A stretch of 5,538 nt of DNA from Elusimicrobiaceae bacterium (GTDB lineage Bacteria > Elusimicrobiota > Elusimicrobia > Elusimicrobiales > Elusimicrobiaceae): the NCBI GenBank assembly GCA_017647245.1, contig JAGCKY010000171.1, positions 1-5,538 of the forward strand, given 5' to 3'. Position 1 is the stretch's first letter, and every line of letters starts with the position of its first letter. Made by a program: the position numbers and the translations under genes. The notes under the pieces are model-generated. The model had not been told where the DNA came from. It made no database searches and saw only the letters and a list, made by a program, of their open reading frames with translations. Shown one piece after another: positions 1 to 5,538 of this stretch.

Positions 1-44
1 AAAAAATAGTTTACAAAAATGTTGCCTATTTTTCCGCCATACTT
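1..44. repeat. AT-rich intergenic direct repeat, copy 1
   Basis: Bases 1-44 match 124-167 at 42 of 44 positions (differences at 35 and 38), with a repeat period of 123 bp. Each copy contains an inverted repeat, AAAAATAG (2-9) against CTATTTTT (26-33), around a 16-base centre, so it could form a weak AT-rich hairpin or a two-fold protein-binding site. The copy begins at the first base of the window and may continue to the left. The 79 bp between the copies (45-123) are GC-rich, with CGCG-type short palindromes, TGTCCTCG twice (45-52 and 109-116), and CGCCAG/CTGGCG (87-92 and 118-123) just before copy 2. I see no gene in this stretch. Confidence 0.8.
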
Positions 45-123
45 TGTCCTCGCTCCCTCGCATACCTCCGCGCTCCGCGCGCGTGCCGCCAGTATTACTC
101 GGTCGCTGTGTCCTCGTCTGGCG

Positions 124-167
124 AAAAAATAGTTTACAAAAATGTTGCCTATTTTTCTGCGATACTT
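124..167. repeat. AT-rich intergenic direct repeat, copy 2
   Basis: This is the second copy of the 44-bp repeat, 56 bp before the start codon of the first TldD-like gene. It has the same internal inverted repeat, AAAAATAG (125-132) against CTATTTTT (149-156). Its right end sits about 25 bp upstream of the predicted -10 box, close enough for a bound protein to affect that promoter. It could equally be a dispersed repeat with no regulatory role, or the weak terminator of an unseen upstream gene. Confidence 0.8.
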
Positions 168-170
168 CAT

Positions 171-198
171 TTCTCACGCCTTGCCTTTTTGCTACAAT
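171..198 (+). promoter_or_regulatory. Predicted sigma-70-type extended -10 promoter of the TldD-like operon
   Basis: The -10 box TACAAT (193-198) is preceded by TG plus one base (190-192), which is the extended -10 form. The best -35 candidate is poor (TTCTCA at 171-176, 16-bp spacer), as expected for an extended -10 promoter. Transcription would start near 205, leaving a leader of about 18 bases that carries the ribosome binding site GAGG (214-217), 5 bases before the ATG at 223. Confidence 0.5.
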
Positions 199-222
199 AA
201 GATAAATTAATGAGAGGAATTT

Positions 223-1923
223 ATGCATAAATTGGGTTGGATAGGTTTATTTTGTTTGCTGTGTTTGCCTGTTTTTGCGCAGACCATTTGCGACGTGCGA
301 CAAGAATTACCGTTACAATTAATGGGCAAAGAACTCACACGCAATTTTAAAACATTAAAAAAGCAAAAACCGCCTGTGTATTATTTGGCTTATACGTATG
401 AAGAACAAGAGGTGCTCAATGTGAGCGCATCTTTCGGCGCGGTGGACGTGCAGACGCGCGAGGAGCGATTGGGGGACGTGCAGGCGCGGGTAGGCAGTTT
501 GTCTTTGGATAATACGCGCGCTTTAAAGGGCGAGCGCGAAAATTTTGATTTAGCCAGCAGCGGGCAAGTGCCCTTTCCTACTGCGGGAAACACGGCGGCT
601 TTTGAGCGGGCTTGGTGGACTTTAACCGAGCAAGCCACAAAAGACGAACAAAAAGCATACAGCGCGGTGCTTTCGCATTCGCGCACAATGACGCAAATGA
701 AAGACCCGTCGGACGATTTTGTTTTCCCGCCGAAAGAAACTTTTTGCCAAACGCAAACATGGCCGGAAGTGGACATAGATAAAATCAAAGATTTACTTGC
801 GCAAGCGTCCAAATTACCGCAAGGCAAAAAATATGTATTGGACTATGCCGTAAATTTTGGCTATACGCGCGGCCATCGCTACTTTGCAGATAGCCGCGGT
901 ACACGCCTAAAAACACCTTACAGTCGTATGCGGTTAATGTACTATGTAGTAAATCGCACGCAAGACGGCATGGAAATAGAGCGTTTTAAAGATTACAATG
1001 TTTCGTCGGCAGACGAACTACCTAGTTTGAAGCAGTTAAGCGCCGATATTCGTCAGTCGCTGGCGGAATTGGAACAATTGAGTAACGCCCCGGAAGGCGA
1101 GCCCTTTACCGCGCCGACTATTTTAAAAGGCAAAGCCGCGGCGGTATTTGTGCACGAAGTATTGGGCCACCGCTTGGAAGGTCACCGTCAGAAAAACGAA
1201 TCCGAGGGTCAGACATTTACGGGCAAAGTGGGTCAGCAAGTGATTTCTCCTTTGCTCACAGTAGTAGATGACCCCACTTTGCAAACTTTCCAAGGCCAGA
1301 CCTTGCGCGGACATTATATGTATGACGACGAGGGGGTCAAATCCCGCCCGGTGACGCTGATTGAAAACGGCGTGTTGAAAAATTTCTTAATGGCGTCCAG
1401 CCCCGTGCAAGGTTTCAATGTATCTAACGGGCATGGGCGCAAAGAATTAGGCCGCCGCGCGGTGGCGCGTATGGGGATTGTGCGGGCTACTTCTTCGCAA
1501 ACCGTGCCGTATGAGGAATTGGAAAAAATGTTGCTTGCCGAAATTAAACGTCAAGGAAAAGCGTACGGTTTTATCGTAGAGGATTTGGGGGGCGGATTTA
1601 CCTTTACGGGCAAATCCATGCCGCAGAGTTTTAAACTAGAAACTAAACTGGTGTGGCGCGTGTATCCCGACGGACGCAAAGAAATGGTGCGCGGTTTGGA
1701 TATTGTCGGCACACCGCTAGTGAGCTTTAACCGCGTGCTGGCTGTGGGCGATGATGATACCGTTTTTGACGGCTCGTGCGGAGCTGAATCGGGGTGGGTG
1801 CCGCAGACCAACATTTCGCCCAGTTTGCTGTTAGAAGCGCTGGAAACCGAACGTACGCAAACAAGTCCGTGGAAACCGCCTTTGTTGCCTTCTCCGAATT
1901 TAGAGAAAGGAGGCAAAAAATGA
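223..1923 (+). CDS. Exported TldD-like metallopeptidase (TldD/PmbA family, peptidase U62), active-site subunit
   Basis: This 566-residue protein belongs to the TldD/PmbA family of metallopeptidases. E. coli TldD, about 480 residues and cytosolic, works with TldE/PmbA in microcin B17 maturation and CcdA turnover. The motif HEVLGH at residues 311-316 matches the family HExxxH (two His zinc ligands, Glu catalytic). Cys519 in GSCG aligns with the third zinc ligand of TldD (FEG/GVCG-type motif). The segments NGHGRKELG (402-410) and EDLGGGFT (453-460) also fit the family. Unlike E. coli TldD it opens with a signal peptide: K3, a hydrophobic core at 5-18 and a probable cut after VFA (residue 19). 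It should therefore act outside the cytoplasm. The start is set by GAGG 5 bases upstream. The stop overlaps the next gene's start. All key residues are present, so activity is plausible, but the substrate is unknown. Confidence 0.88.
   Translation: MHKLGWIGLFCLLCLPVFAQTICDVRQELPLQLMGKELTRNFKTLKKQKPPVYYLAYTYEEQEVLNVSASFGAVDVQTREERLGDVQARVGSLSLDNTRALKGERENFDLASSGQVPFPTAGNTAAFERAWWTLTEQATKDEQKAYSAVLSHSRTMTQMKDPSDDFVFPPKETFCQTQTWPEVDIDKIKDLLAQASKLPQGKKYVLDYAVNFGYTRGHRYFADSRGTRLKTPYSRMRLMYYVVNRTQDGMEIERFKDYNVSSADELPSLKQLSADIRQSLAELEQLSNAPEGEPFTAPTILKGKAAAVFVHEVLGHRLEGHRQKNESEGQTFTGKVGQQVISPLLTVVDDPTLQTFQGQTLRGHYMYDDEGVKSRPVTLIENGVLKNFLMASSPVQGFNVSNGHGRKELGRRAVARMGIVRATSSQTVPYEELEKMLLAEIKRQGKAYGFIVEDLGGGFTFTGKSMPQSFKLETKLVWRVYPDGRKEMVRGLDIVGTPLVSFNRVLAVGDDDTVFDGSCGAESGWVPQTNISPSLLLEALETERTQTSPWKPPLLPSPNLEKGGKK
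1906..1913 (+). promoter_or_regulatory. Ribosome binding site that fixes the start of the second TldD-like gene
   Basis: AAAGGAGG, a near-perfect Shine-Dalgarno sequence, lies 6 bases before the ATG at 1920 and inside the last codons of the first gene. It decides the start: the same frame is open back to an ATG at 1794, but that start would put 42 residues before an obvious signal peptide and has no comparable binding site. The ATGA overlap (1920-1923) suggests translational coupling, which would help make the two proteins in equal amounts. Confidence 0.85.
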
Positions 1924-3539
1924 GATACGCATTTTTAGCGATCATTTTGTTTGCGGGGAATTTGTATGCGGCGGCGTTGCCGGACAATATTTATTTCCGC
2001 GCGATGCAAGACGAAATGCAACGCAGTAAAAAAGAACTGCATTTGCCCGGCGAAGTAAAACCGTTTTATATCGTTTACCGCATAGAGATAGGACAAGCAC
2101 AGGTGTTTGTGGGAAAATTGGGCGCGCTGGTCAGTCAAGTAGACGAAAAGCAAAAAGAAAATACACCGCAAGTGCAAGTATCGGTCTATTTGTACGCCGG
2201 AGACAGTAAACAAAACAGCTCGGGATTAGAAGAAAAAAATAAAACGTTTAGCCAAGCGCGTGCATTAAACAGTTACGAGTCTTTGCGCGATAATTTGTGG
2301 TATTTGACCGACCGCGAATATATCCGCGCCGCCAAACGTGCCGAGCACAAAGACGCCATTAAGCGCAATAAACAATTACCCGCGCAAGAGCCAGAATTTT
2401 CCCGCGCGCCGCAAGCACAATTTGTAGATGAGTTGACGGATTTTGAGCCGCGCTCGCGCGCAGATTACAATAAACTCGTGCAGGAATTATCCGCGCAAGG
2501 CAAACGGTATGACTATTTGGAAAGTTACGGCGTGCGCCTGATGTTTGGACAAAAACAAAGTTTCTTTTTAGATAGCGAGGGAAATTTTTCACAAGTGCAA
2601 ACGCCGCAAAACACGGTTACTTTTTCGGCTAAATTCCGCAATCAAGATGGTTTGGAAGAAGATATTGTGGATTTCTATGTACTGCCGCTGGAGCGCGCCG
2701 AAGAAGAACCTTTTATCCGTCGGAAAGCGGCGCAATTTTTGCAATACACGCAACGTATGCACGAGGCCAAAAAAGGTGATTTTTACACGGGTCCGGTGCT
2801 ACTAGTGCAAGACGGTGTGGCGCAATTTTTAGAACGTTTGCTTATTAATAATTTGCGTAACACCAAGCCGCTGCTGATGGAGTCTAATTTAGAAGACCCG
2901 TCTGTCGGAAAACTGACCAAAAAAGTAGGCCGCCGTATTATGAGCACCGGCCTAGACGTGACGGATAAGCCGCAACAGCGTGCATTCAACGGTTTGCCTT
3001 TGCTAGGATTTCGTCCGGTAGACAGCGAAGGCGTTGCCGCACAAGAGTTGCAAGTAGTGGAAAACGGCAAGCTCAAAGAAATTCCGACTTTGCGCAGTCT
3101 GCTTCCGGGGCAAAAACAAAGTAACGGCCATGCATATACACGCGGCGGTCAATATCCGCGTGCGACGTTAAGTAATGTGTTTATTTCGGCGCGTCAGCCC
3201 TTGCCGCAAATGCAACTGGAAGAAAAATTAATGAATTTGTGCCGCGCGCAAGAATTGGAGTATTGCTATATTATTCACTCTTGGCAAGGCCGCGGCGGGC
3301 TCAATATCGCTGAGCGCATTTACACGGCTGACGGCCGGCGGGAATGGGTATACGGCTTGGCGGCCGAGCAAGAAAATGATACGCGTGCGCTACGCGATAT
3401 TGTGACGGCGGGGGATAAGGCGGAAGTATTTTCCTTATCGGATATGGCAATAGTTGCGCCGGAGCTACTGATTAATGAAATAGATCTTAAGCCCATAGAG
3501 CGCGACCCGGACCGCCCGCATTTCGTCCCACAGCCGTAA
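1920..3539 (+). CDS. Exported TldE/PmbA-like protein, degenerate metal site (probable non-catalytic partner)
   Basis: This 539-residue protein is a TldD/PmbA-family homologue of the gene just upstream. A signal peptide (MRY, hydrophobic 4-16, probable cut near LYA at residue 17 or shortly after) predicts export. The fold is recognised from the segments VVENGKLKEIPTL (379-391), SNGHAYTRGGQYPRATLSNV (401-420) and a matching C-terminal half. The peptidase motif is gone. Aligning F303 with F309 of the neighbour puts E305, R306 and N310 where His, Glu and His stand there, and the Cys region reads EVFSLSDM (502-509) with no Cys. In E. coli the TldE subunit likewise lacks the active site and pairs with TldD. 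I infer that this protein is the structural partner of its neighbour, co-translated through the ATGA overlap and terminated at 3557-3579. Family membership is firm; the heterodimer is inference. Confidence 0.8.
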   Translation: MRYAFLAIILFAGNLYAAALPDNIYFRAMQDEMQRSKKELHLPGEVKPFYIVYRIEIGQAQVFVGKLGALVSQVDEKQKENTPQVQVSVYLYAGDSKQNSSGLEEKNKTFSQARALNSYESLRDNLWYLTDREYIRAAKRAEHKDAIKRNKQLPAQEPEFSRAPQAQFVDELTDFEPRSRADYNKLVQELSAQGKRYDYLESYGVRLMFGQKQSFFLDSEGNFSQVQTPQNTVTFSAKFRNQDGLEEDIVDFYVLPLERAEEEPFIRRKAAQFLQYTQRMHEAKKGDFYTGPVLLVQDGVAQFLERLLINNLRNTKPLLMESNLEDPSVGKLTKKVGRRIMSTGLDVTDKPQQRAFNGLPLLGFRPVDSEGVAAQELQVVENGKLKEIPTLRSLLPGQKQSNGHAYTRGGQYPRATLSNVFISARQPLPQMQLEEKLMNLCRAQELEYCYIIHSWQGRGGLNIAERIYTADGRREWVYGLAAEQENDTRALRDIVTAGDKAEVFSLSDMAIVAPELLINEIDLKPIERDPDRPHFVPQP

Positions 3540-3556
3540 GTAGTTTTTATTTGATA

Positions 3557-3579
3557 CCCCGCTTTTAAGCGGGGTTTTT
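3557..3579 (+). terminator. Intrinsic terminator of the TldD/TldE-like operon
   Basis: CCCCGCT (3557-3563) pairs perfectly with AGCGGGG (3568-3574) across a four-base loop and is followed at once by TTTTT (3575-3579). It begins 18 bases after the stop codon at 3539. It is a textbook Rho-independent terminator and separates the operon from the pilin promoter downstream. Confidence 0.93.
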
Positions 3580-3598
3580 CTCGTCTGAAAAATAGGGC

Positions 3599-3626
3599 TT
3601 GACTTGTTTTTTTTTTTTGGTACAAT
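3599..3626 (+). promoter_or_regulatory. Predicted sigma-70-type pilin promoter with a poly-T spacer
   Basis: TTGACT (3599-3604) and TACAAT (3621-3626) are separated by 16 bp, giving good matches to the -35 and -10 consensus. Twelve of the 16 spacer bases are one uninterrupted T run (3607-3618). Transcription should start near 3633, giving a 5' leader of about 140 bases that is largely filled by the palindromic element at 3648-3749. The AT-rich GAAAAATAG just upstream (3587-3595) might add some UP-element effect. Confidence 0.75.
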
Positions 3627-3647
3627 ACGGAGGTAGGGATATTTTAG

Positions 3648-3749
3648 GTTGTCATTCGTGGGGCCGCAGGCAACCGGGAATCCATAGTAAATAAAGGTAG
3701 AAAGGCCTTTATAACAGCTGGATTGCTGGTCCACGCCCGGAATGACGAC
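3648..3749. repeat. 102-bp imperfect palindromic element (element A) in the pilin 5' leader
   Basis: Three nested stems are visible. The outer arms 3648-3657 and 3740-3749 pair over 10 bases (one G-T wobble; ends GTTGTCATTC and GAATGACGAC). The middle arms 3673-3684 and 3719-3730 pair over 12 bases with one mismatch and one wobble. The inner arms ATAAAGG (3691-3697) and CCTTTAT (3706-3712) pair perfectly around an 8-base loop. It encodes no protein and has the look of a REP- or MITE-like dispersed element. Its ends resemble those of the element at 3799-3912. It lies between the pilin promoter and the ribosome binding site, so it would be transcribed as a long hairpin. Confidence 0.75.
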
Positions 3750-3761
3750 AAGAAAAAAGAG

Positions 3762-3766
3762 AGGAG
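3762..3766 (+). promoter_or_regulatory. Ribosome binding site that fixes the pilin start
   Basis: AGGAG lies 5 bases before the ATG at 3772. The in-frame ATG at 3742 is the end of palindromic element A (within GAATGAC) and has no Shine-Dalgarno sequence before it, so 3772 is the better start. Confidence 0.8.
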
Positions 3767-3771
3767 ACCTT

Positions 3772-4449
3772 ATGAAAAAACAAAATATAAAAAAAGCATG
3801 TCATGCTGAGAAGTTGTTACTCAGCATCTCCCGCTTTTTGGGCTGTTGCCGTTTTACAACAACCAATAACAAGAAAGAGGGAGGTCCTGAGCAAAAACAT
3901 CTCAGGACGACAACTCTATTTAATAACGGCTTTACCCTTATTGAGCTATTAGTCGTTGTATTAATCATCGGCGTTTTGGTCGCAATCGCCTTGCCGCAAT
4001 ATCAAAAAGCGGTGTGGAAAACCAAAAACGCGCAACTCAAAGTGTTGGCAAAATCCTATTTAGACGCGCAGCACTCTTATTATTTAGCCAACGGAGAATA
4101 TGCCAAAAGTTTTGCTGATTTGGATATACAAATGCCTTCTTGGTCGTCTAGGCCTGACAGCAGTAGTTCCTCATCCTTCTGTGGTGTCACAAGTAGCGGA
4201 GAAGAAGATTCGGTACGTTACAATGATGAAATACAAATGACGATTACGAGCTCCGGCAGTATGATAATTGCTTGGCGGTCGGGGCCTTACAGATGTGGTG
4301 GATTTTATGCAGTTCCTTCAAGTAGAGCCATACAATGTGCCGAGCGTACCTCGCAGGCTTCTTTTTCAGCACATACTTTTTGCGAAAAGATAGAAGCGGC
4401 TACTTACAGAGATACTCCTAGTACGTGGCGCTTCTATATATTGCCGTAA
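3772..4449 (+). CDS. Type IV pilin-like prepilin with a repeat-expanded leader
   Basis: This 225-residue prepilin has a type III signal: Gly53 followed by FTLIELL, with the conserved Glu at mature position 5 and a hydrophobic helix to about residue 73, then LPQYQKAV. Prepilin peptidase should cut after Gly53 and methylate Phe54, leaving a 172-residue mature pilin or pseudopilin assembled in a pilus or type II-like fibre. Four Cys in the mature globular part (136, 174, 188, 204) could form two disulfides, and a Ser-rich stretch (129-134) looks like a surface loop. The leader is very long because codons 10-47 are an in-frame palindromic element (3799-3912). The gene stands alone, with its own promoter and no assembly genes nearby. 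Whether it is a major or minor pilin cannot be told from sequence. Confidence 0.85.
   Translation: MKKQNIKKACHAEKLLLSISRFLGCCRFTTTNNKKEGGPEQKHLRTTTLFNNGFTLIELLVVVLIIGVLVAIALPQYQKAVWKTKNAQLKVLAKSYLDAQHSYYLANGEYAKSFADLDIQMPSWSSRPDSSSSSSFCGVTSSGEEDSVRYNDEIQMTITSSGSMIIAWRSGPYRCGGFYAVPSSRAIQCAERTSQASFSAHTFCEKIEAATYRDTPSTWRFYILP
3799..3912. repeat. 114-bp imperfect palindromic element (element B) inserted in frame in the prepilin leader
   Basis: The arms 3799-3841 and 3870-3912 are inverted copies matching at 33 of 43 positions. Each arm also contains its own hairpin with an 8-bp stem and a 9-base loop: ATGCTGAG/CTCAGCAT (3803-3810, 3820-3827) and GTCCTGAG/CTCAGGAC (3884-3891, 3901-3908). A third small hairpin, TGTTG/CAACA (3844-3848, 3857-3861), sits in the centre. 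The length is exactly 38 codons with no stop in the pilin frame. It is translated as residues 10-47 of the prepilin, upstream of the peptidase cut site. Confidence 0.85.
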
Positions 4450-4462
4450 TATTTTGCAGATT

Positions 4463-5538
4463 TTATTTCTTGTTTTTTCGGCGGAGCAATTTTTCTTTGA
4501 AAAAGTGCGCCAAGCCACCGCGTGAGGTTTCGCGGTAGGCCTGATTCATATCTTTGCCCGTCTGCATCATAGTGGCTAACACATCATCATACGAAACGCG
4601 GTTTTGTCCGTCGGACATGAGCGCATACGTCGCGCAATCCAGCGCGCGCGAAGCGGCTAAGGCGTTGCGCTCAATACACGGAATTTGCACGAGTCCGTCC
4701 ACCGGGTCACACGTGAGTCCTAGGTGATGTTCCAAGCCCATTTCGGCGGCATATTCAATGCGTTTATTGTCGCCGCCTTCCAACTGGCACGCGGCCGCGG
4801 CAGCCATGGCACATGCCACGCCCACTTCGCCTTGGCAACCCACTTCCGCACCGGAAATAGACGCATTGGCTTTGGCTAAATTGCCAAAAAGCCCCGCCGT
4901 AGCCAGCGCGCGGATAATGGTATTGTCTTCAAATTCGCAAACCTCTTGAATTAAGCGGCACACGGCAGGTACTACGCCACACGAGCCGCACGTCGGTGCG
5001 GTTACCACAATACTGCCCGATGCGTTTTCTTCCGAGCACGCGAGCGCATAGGAAAACAAATTATTAATGCGCCGCAAATAGCGCGGAGAATTTTCCGCTT
5101 TATACAGATACCGCTGGGCTTTGCGCTCTAAATTAAGTGATCCCGGCAACACGCCGCGTCTGCTTAAACCGCGGTTCATGGTGTCTTTCATTTTTTCCCA
5201 TACGTCGGTTAGAAAAACCCAAATGTCCGGGCCCTCAAATTCTTCCACATATTCCCACAGCAGCATTTTTTTCTCGGAAGTATATTCCAAAATTTCGTCC
5301 ATATTTTTATGCGGATAAATGTTGTTAATTGGCTGGCCGAAATTTTCGTCCGTGCGAATATCTCCACCGCCAATGCTGTATACGGTTTGCTCACCAATGA
5401 CGTGGTCGGCTTGGTCCAACGCTTGCAGAGTGAGCGCATTGGGGTGTTTATGCATAACCGTTTTATCGTCAAAAATAATTTGTACGGGTTTGGGATAAAA
5501 CGCTTCAGTCAAAGTGTAATCGGTCAAGTGACCTTTGC
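4463..5538 (-). CDS. sdaA: L-serine dehydratase (L-serine ammonia-lyase), iron-sulfur type, single chain; 5' end beyond the window
   Basis: This cytoplasmic enzyme deaminates L-serine to pyruvate and ammonia using an oxygen-sensitive [4Fe-4S] cluster. Numbering from the TTG at 5527, the visible part has YSIGGG (50-55), RGVLPG (124-129), TAPTCGSCGVVPAV (176-189), SGAEVGCQGEVGVAC (225-239), LTCDPVDG (271-278), IPCIERNA (282-289) and YRETSRGGLA (331-340). Cys231, Cys273 and Cys284 are spaced 42 and 11 residues apart, exactly as the cluster ligands of the Legionella enzyme (343, 385, 396). The frame stays open to the window edge. The expected N-terminal region of about 100 residues (with SSSHTVGPM in E. 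coli) is missing, so the gene is cut by the window and the TTG is probably not its start. It holds both the beta- and alpha-type parts, unlike split SdaAA/SdaAB. It converges on the pilin gene, 13 bp apart. Confidence 0.93.
   Translation of the reverse strand, partial: KGHLTDYTLTEAFYPKPVQIIFDDKTVMHKHPNALTLQALDQADHVIGEQTVYSIGGGDIRTDENFGQPINNIYPHKNMDEILEYTSEKKMLLWEYVEEFEGPDIWVFLTDVWEKMKDTMNRGLSRRGVLPGSLNLERKAQRYLYKAENSPRYLRRINNLFSYALACSEENASGSIVVTAPTCGSCGVVPAVCRLIQEVCEFEDNTIIRALATAGLFGNLAKANASISGAEVGCQGEVGVACAMAAAAACQLEGGDNKRIEYAAEMGLEHHLGLTCDPVDGLVQIPCIERNALAASRALDCATYALMSDGQNRVSYDDVLATMMQTGKDMNQAYRETSRGGLAHFFKEKLLRRKNKK

Noticed and set aside
1..167. CRISPR-like repeat and spacer
   Set aside because: There are only two copies, the 79-bp spacing is too long, the spacer is low-complexity GC-rich sequence, and no cas gene is present.
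210..230. Six-codon ORF (ATG at 210, TAA at 228) overlapping the start of the first gene
   Set aside because: It has no ribosome binding site of its own, and its ATG overlaps the purine-rich binding site of the real gene. It is probably chance.
223..300. Lipoprotein signal for the first TldD-like protein (Cys residues at 11, 14 and 23)
   Set aside because: None of these Cys sits in a proper lipobox after a hydrophobic core. VFA before Gln20 is a better signal peptidase I site.
1794..1919. 42-residue N-terminal extension of the second TldD-like protein
   Set aside because: It lies wholly within the first gene in another frame and would bury a good signal peptide. The strong Shine-Dalgarno sequence at 1906-1913 points to 1920.
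3742..3771. Earlier in-frame ATG for the pilin gene, adding ten residues
   Set aside because: This ATG is part of the terminal GAATGAC of palindromic element A and has no ribosome binding site, while the ATG at 3772 has AGGAG 5 bases upstream.
3879..3884. Shine-Dalgarno-like GGGAGG inside the pilin leader, suggesting an internal start that would skip element B
   Set aside because: No in-frame ATG, GTG or TTG lies between it and the FTLIE motif, so it cannot start a prepilin. The purine run is part of the right arm of the palindrome.
4450..4500. Terminator between the convergent pilin and serine dehydratase genes
   Set aside because: There are T-rich runs but no convincing stem-loop in the 13-bp gap or just beyond it on either strand.
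5525..5527. TTG as the start of the serine dehydratase, with AAAGG (5532-5536) as binding site
   Set aside because: The frame stays open to the window edge. The codons just upstream (Lys, Gly, His) continue the similarity to the corresponding E. coli region, and the family's N-terminal portion would otherwise be missing.

Overview
The window looks like chromosome from a host- or gut-associated Elusimicrobiota bacterium (Elusimicrobium-like). This is an inference. It rests on the style of the type IV pilin-like protein (GFTLIELLVVVLIIG then LPQYQKAV), the coding style of the neighbours and the dispersed palindromic repeats. No rRNA or marker gene is present to prove it.

Layout: 1-222 is non-coding. 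It holds two near-identical copies (42 of 44 bases) of an AT-rich repeat 123 bp apart, then an extended -10 promoter. Positions 223-3539 are a two-gene operon whose reading frames overlap by four bases (ATGA). Both genes encode TldD/PmbA-family (peptidase U62) proteins with Sec-type signal peptides. The first keeps the metal site (HExxxH plus a distal Cys) and the second has lost every one of those residues. The pair therefore resembles an exported version of the TldD/TldE heterodimer, one active and one inactive subunit. The operon ends at a strong intrinsic terminator (3557-3579).

Positions 3599-4449 hold a type IV pilin-like gene with its own promoter, whose -35/-10 spacer is mostly a run of 12 T. 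Its 5' untranslated region contains a 102-bp imperfect palindrome. A second, related 114-bp palindrome lies inside the coding sequence, in frame, within the prepilin leader. Conceptual removal of those 38 codons shortens a 53-residue leader to a normal 15-residue one without changing the mature pilin. This is the most notable observation in the window.

Positions 4463-5538, on the minus strand and converging on the pilin gene, encode the C-terminal three quarters or so of an iron-sulfur L-serine dehydratase (SdaA). Its N-terminal part and promoter lie beyond the right edge. No tRNA, rRNA, CRISPR array or transposase gene was seen.
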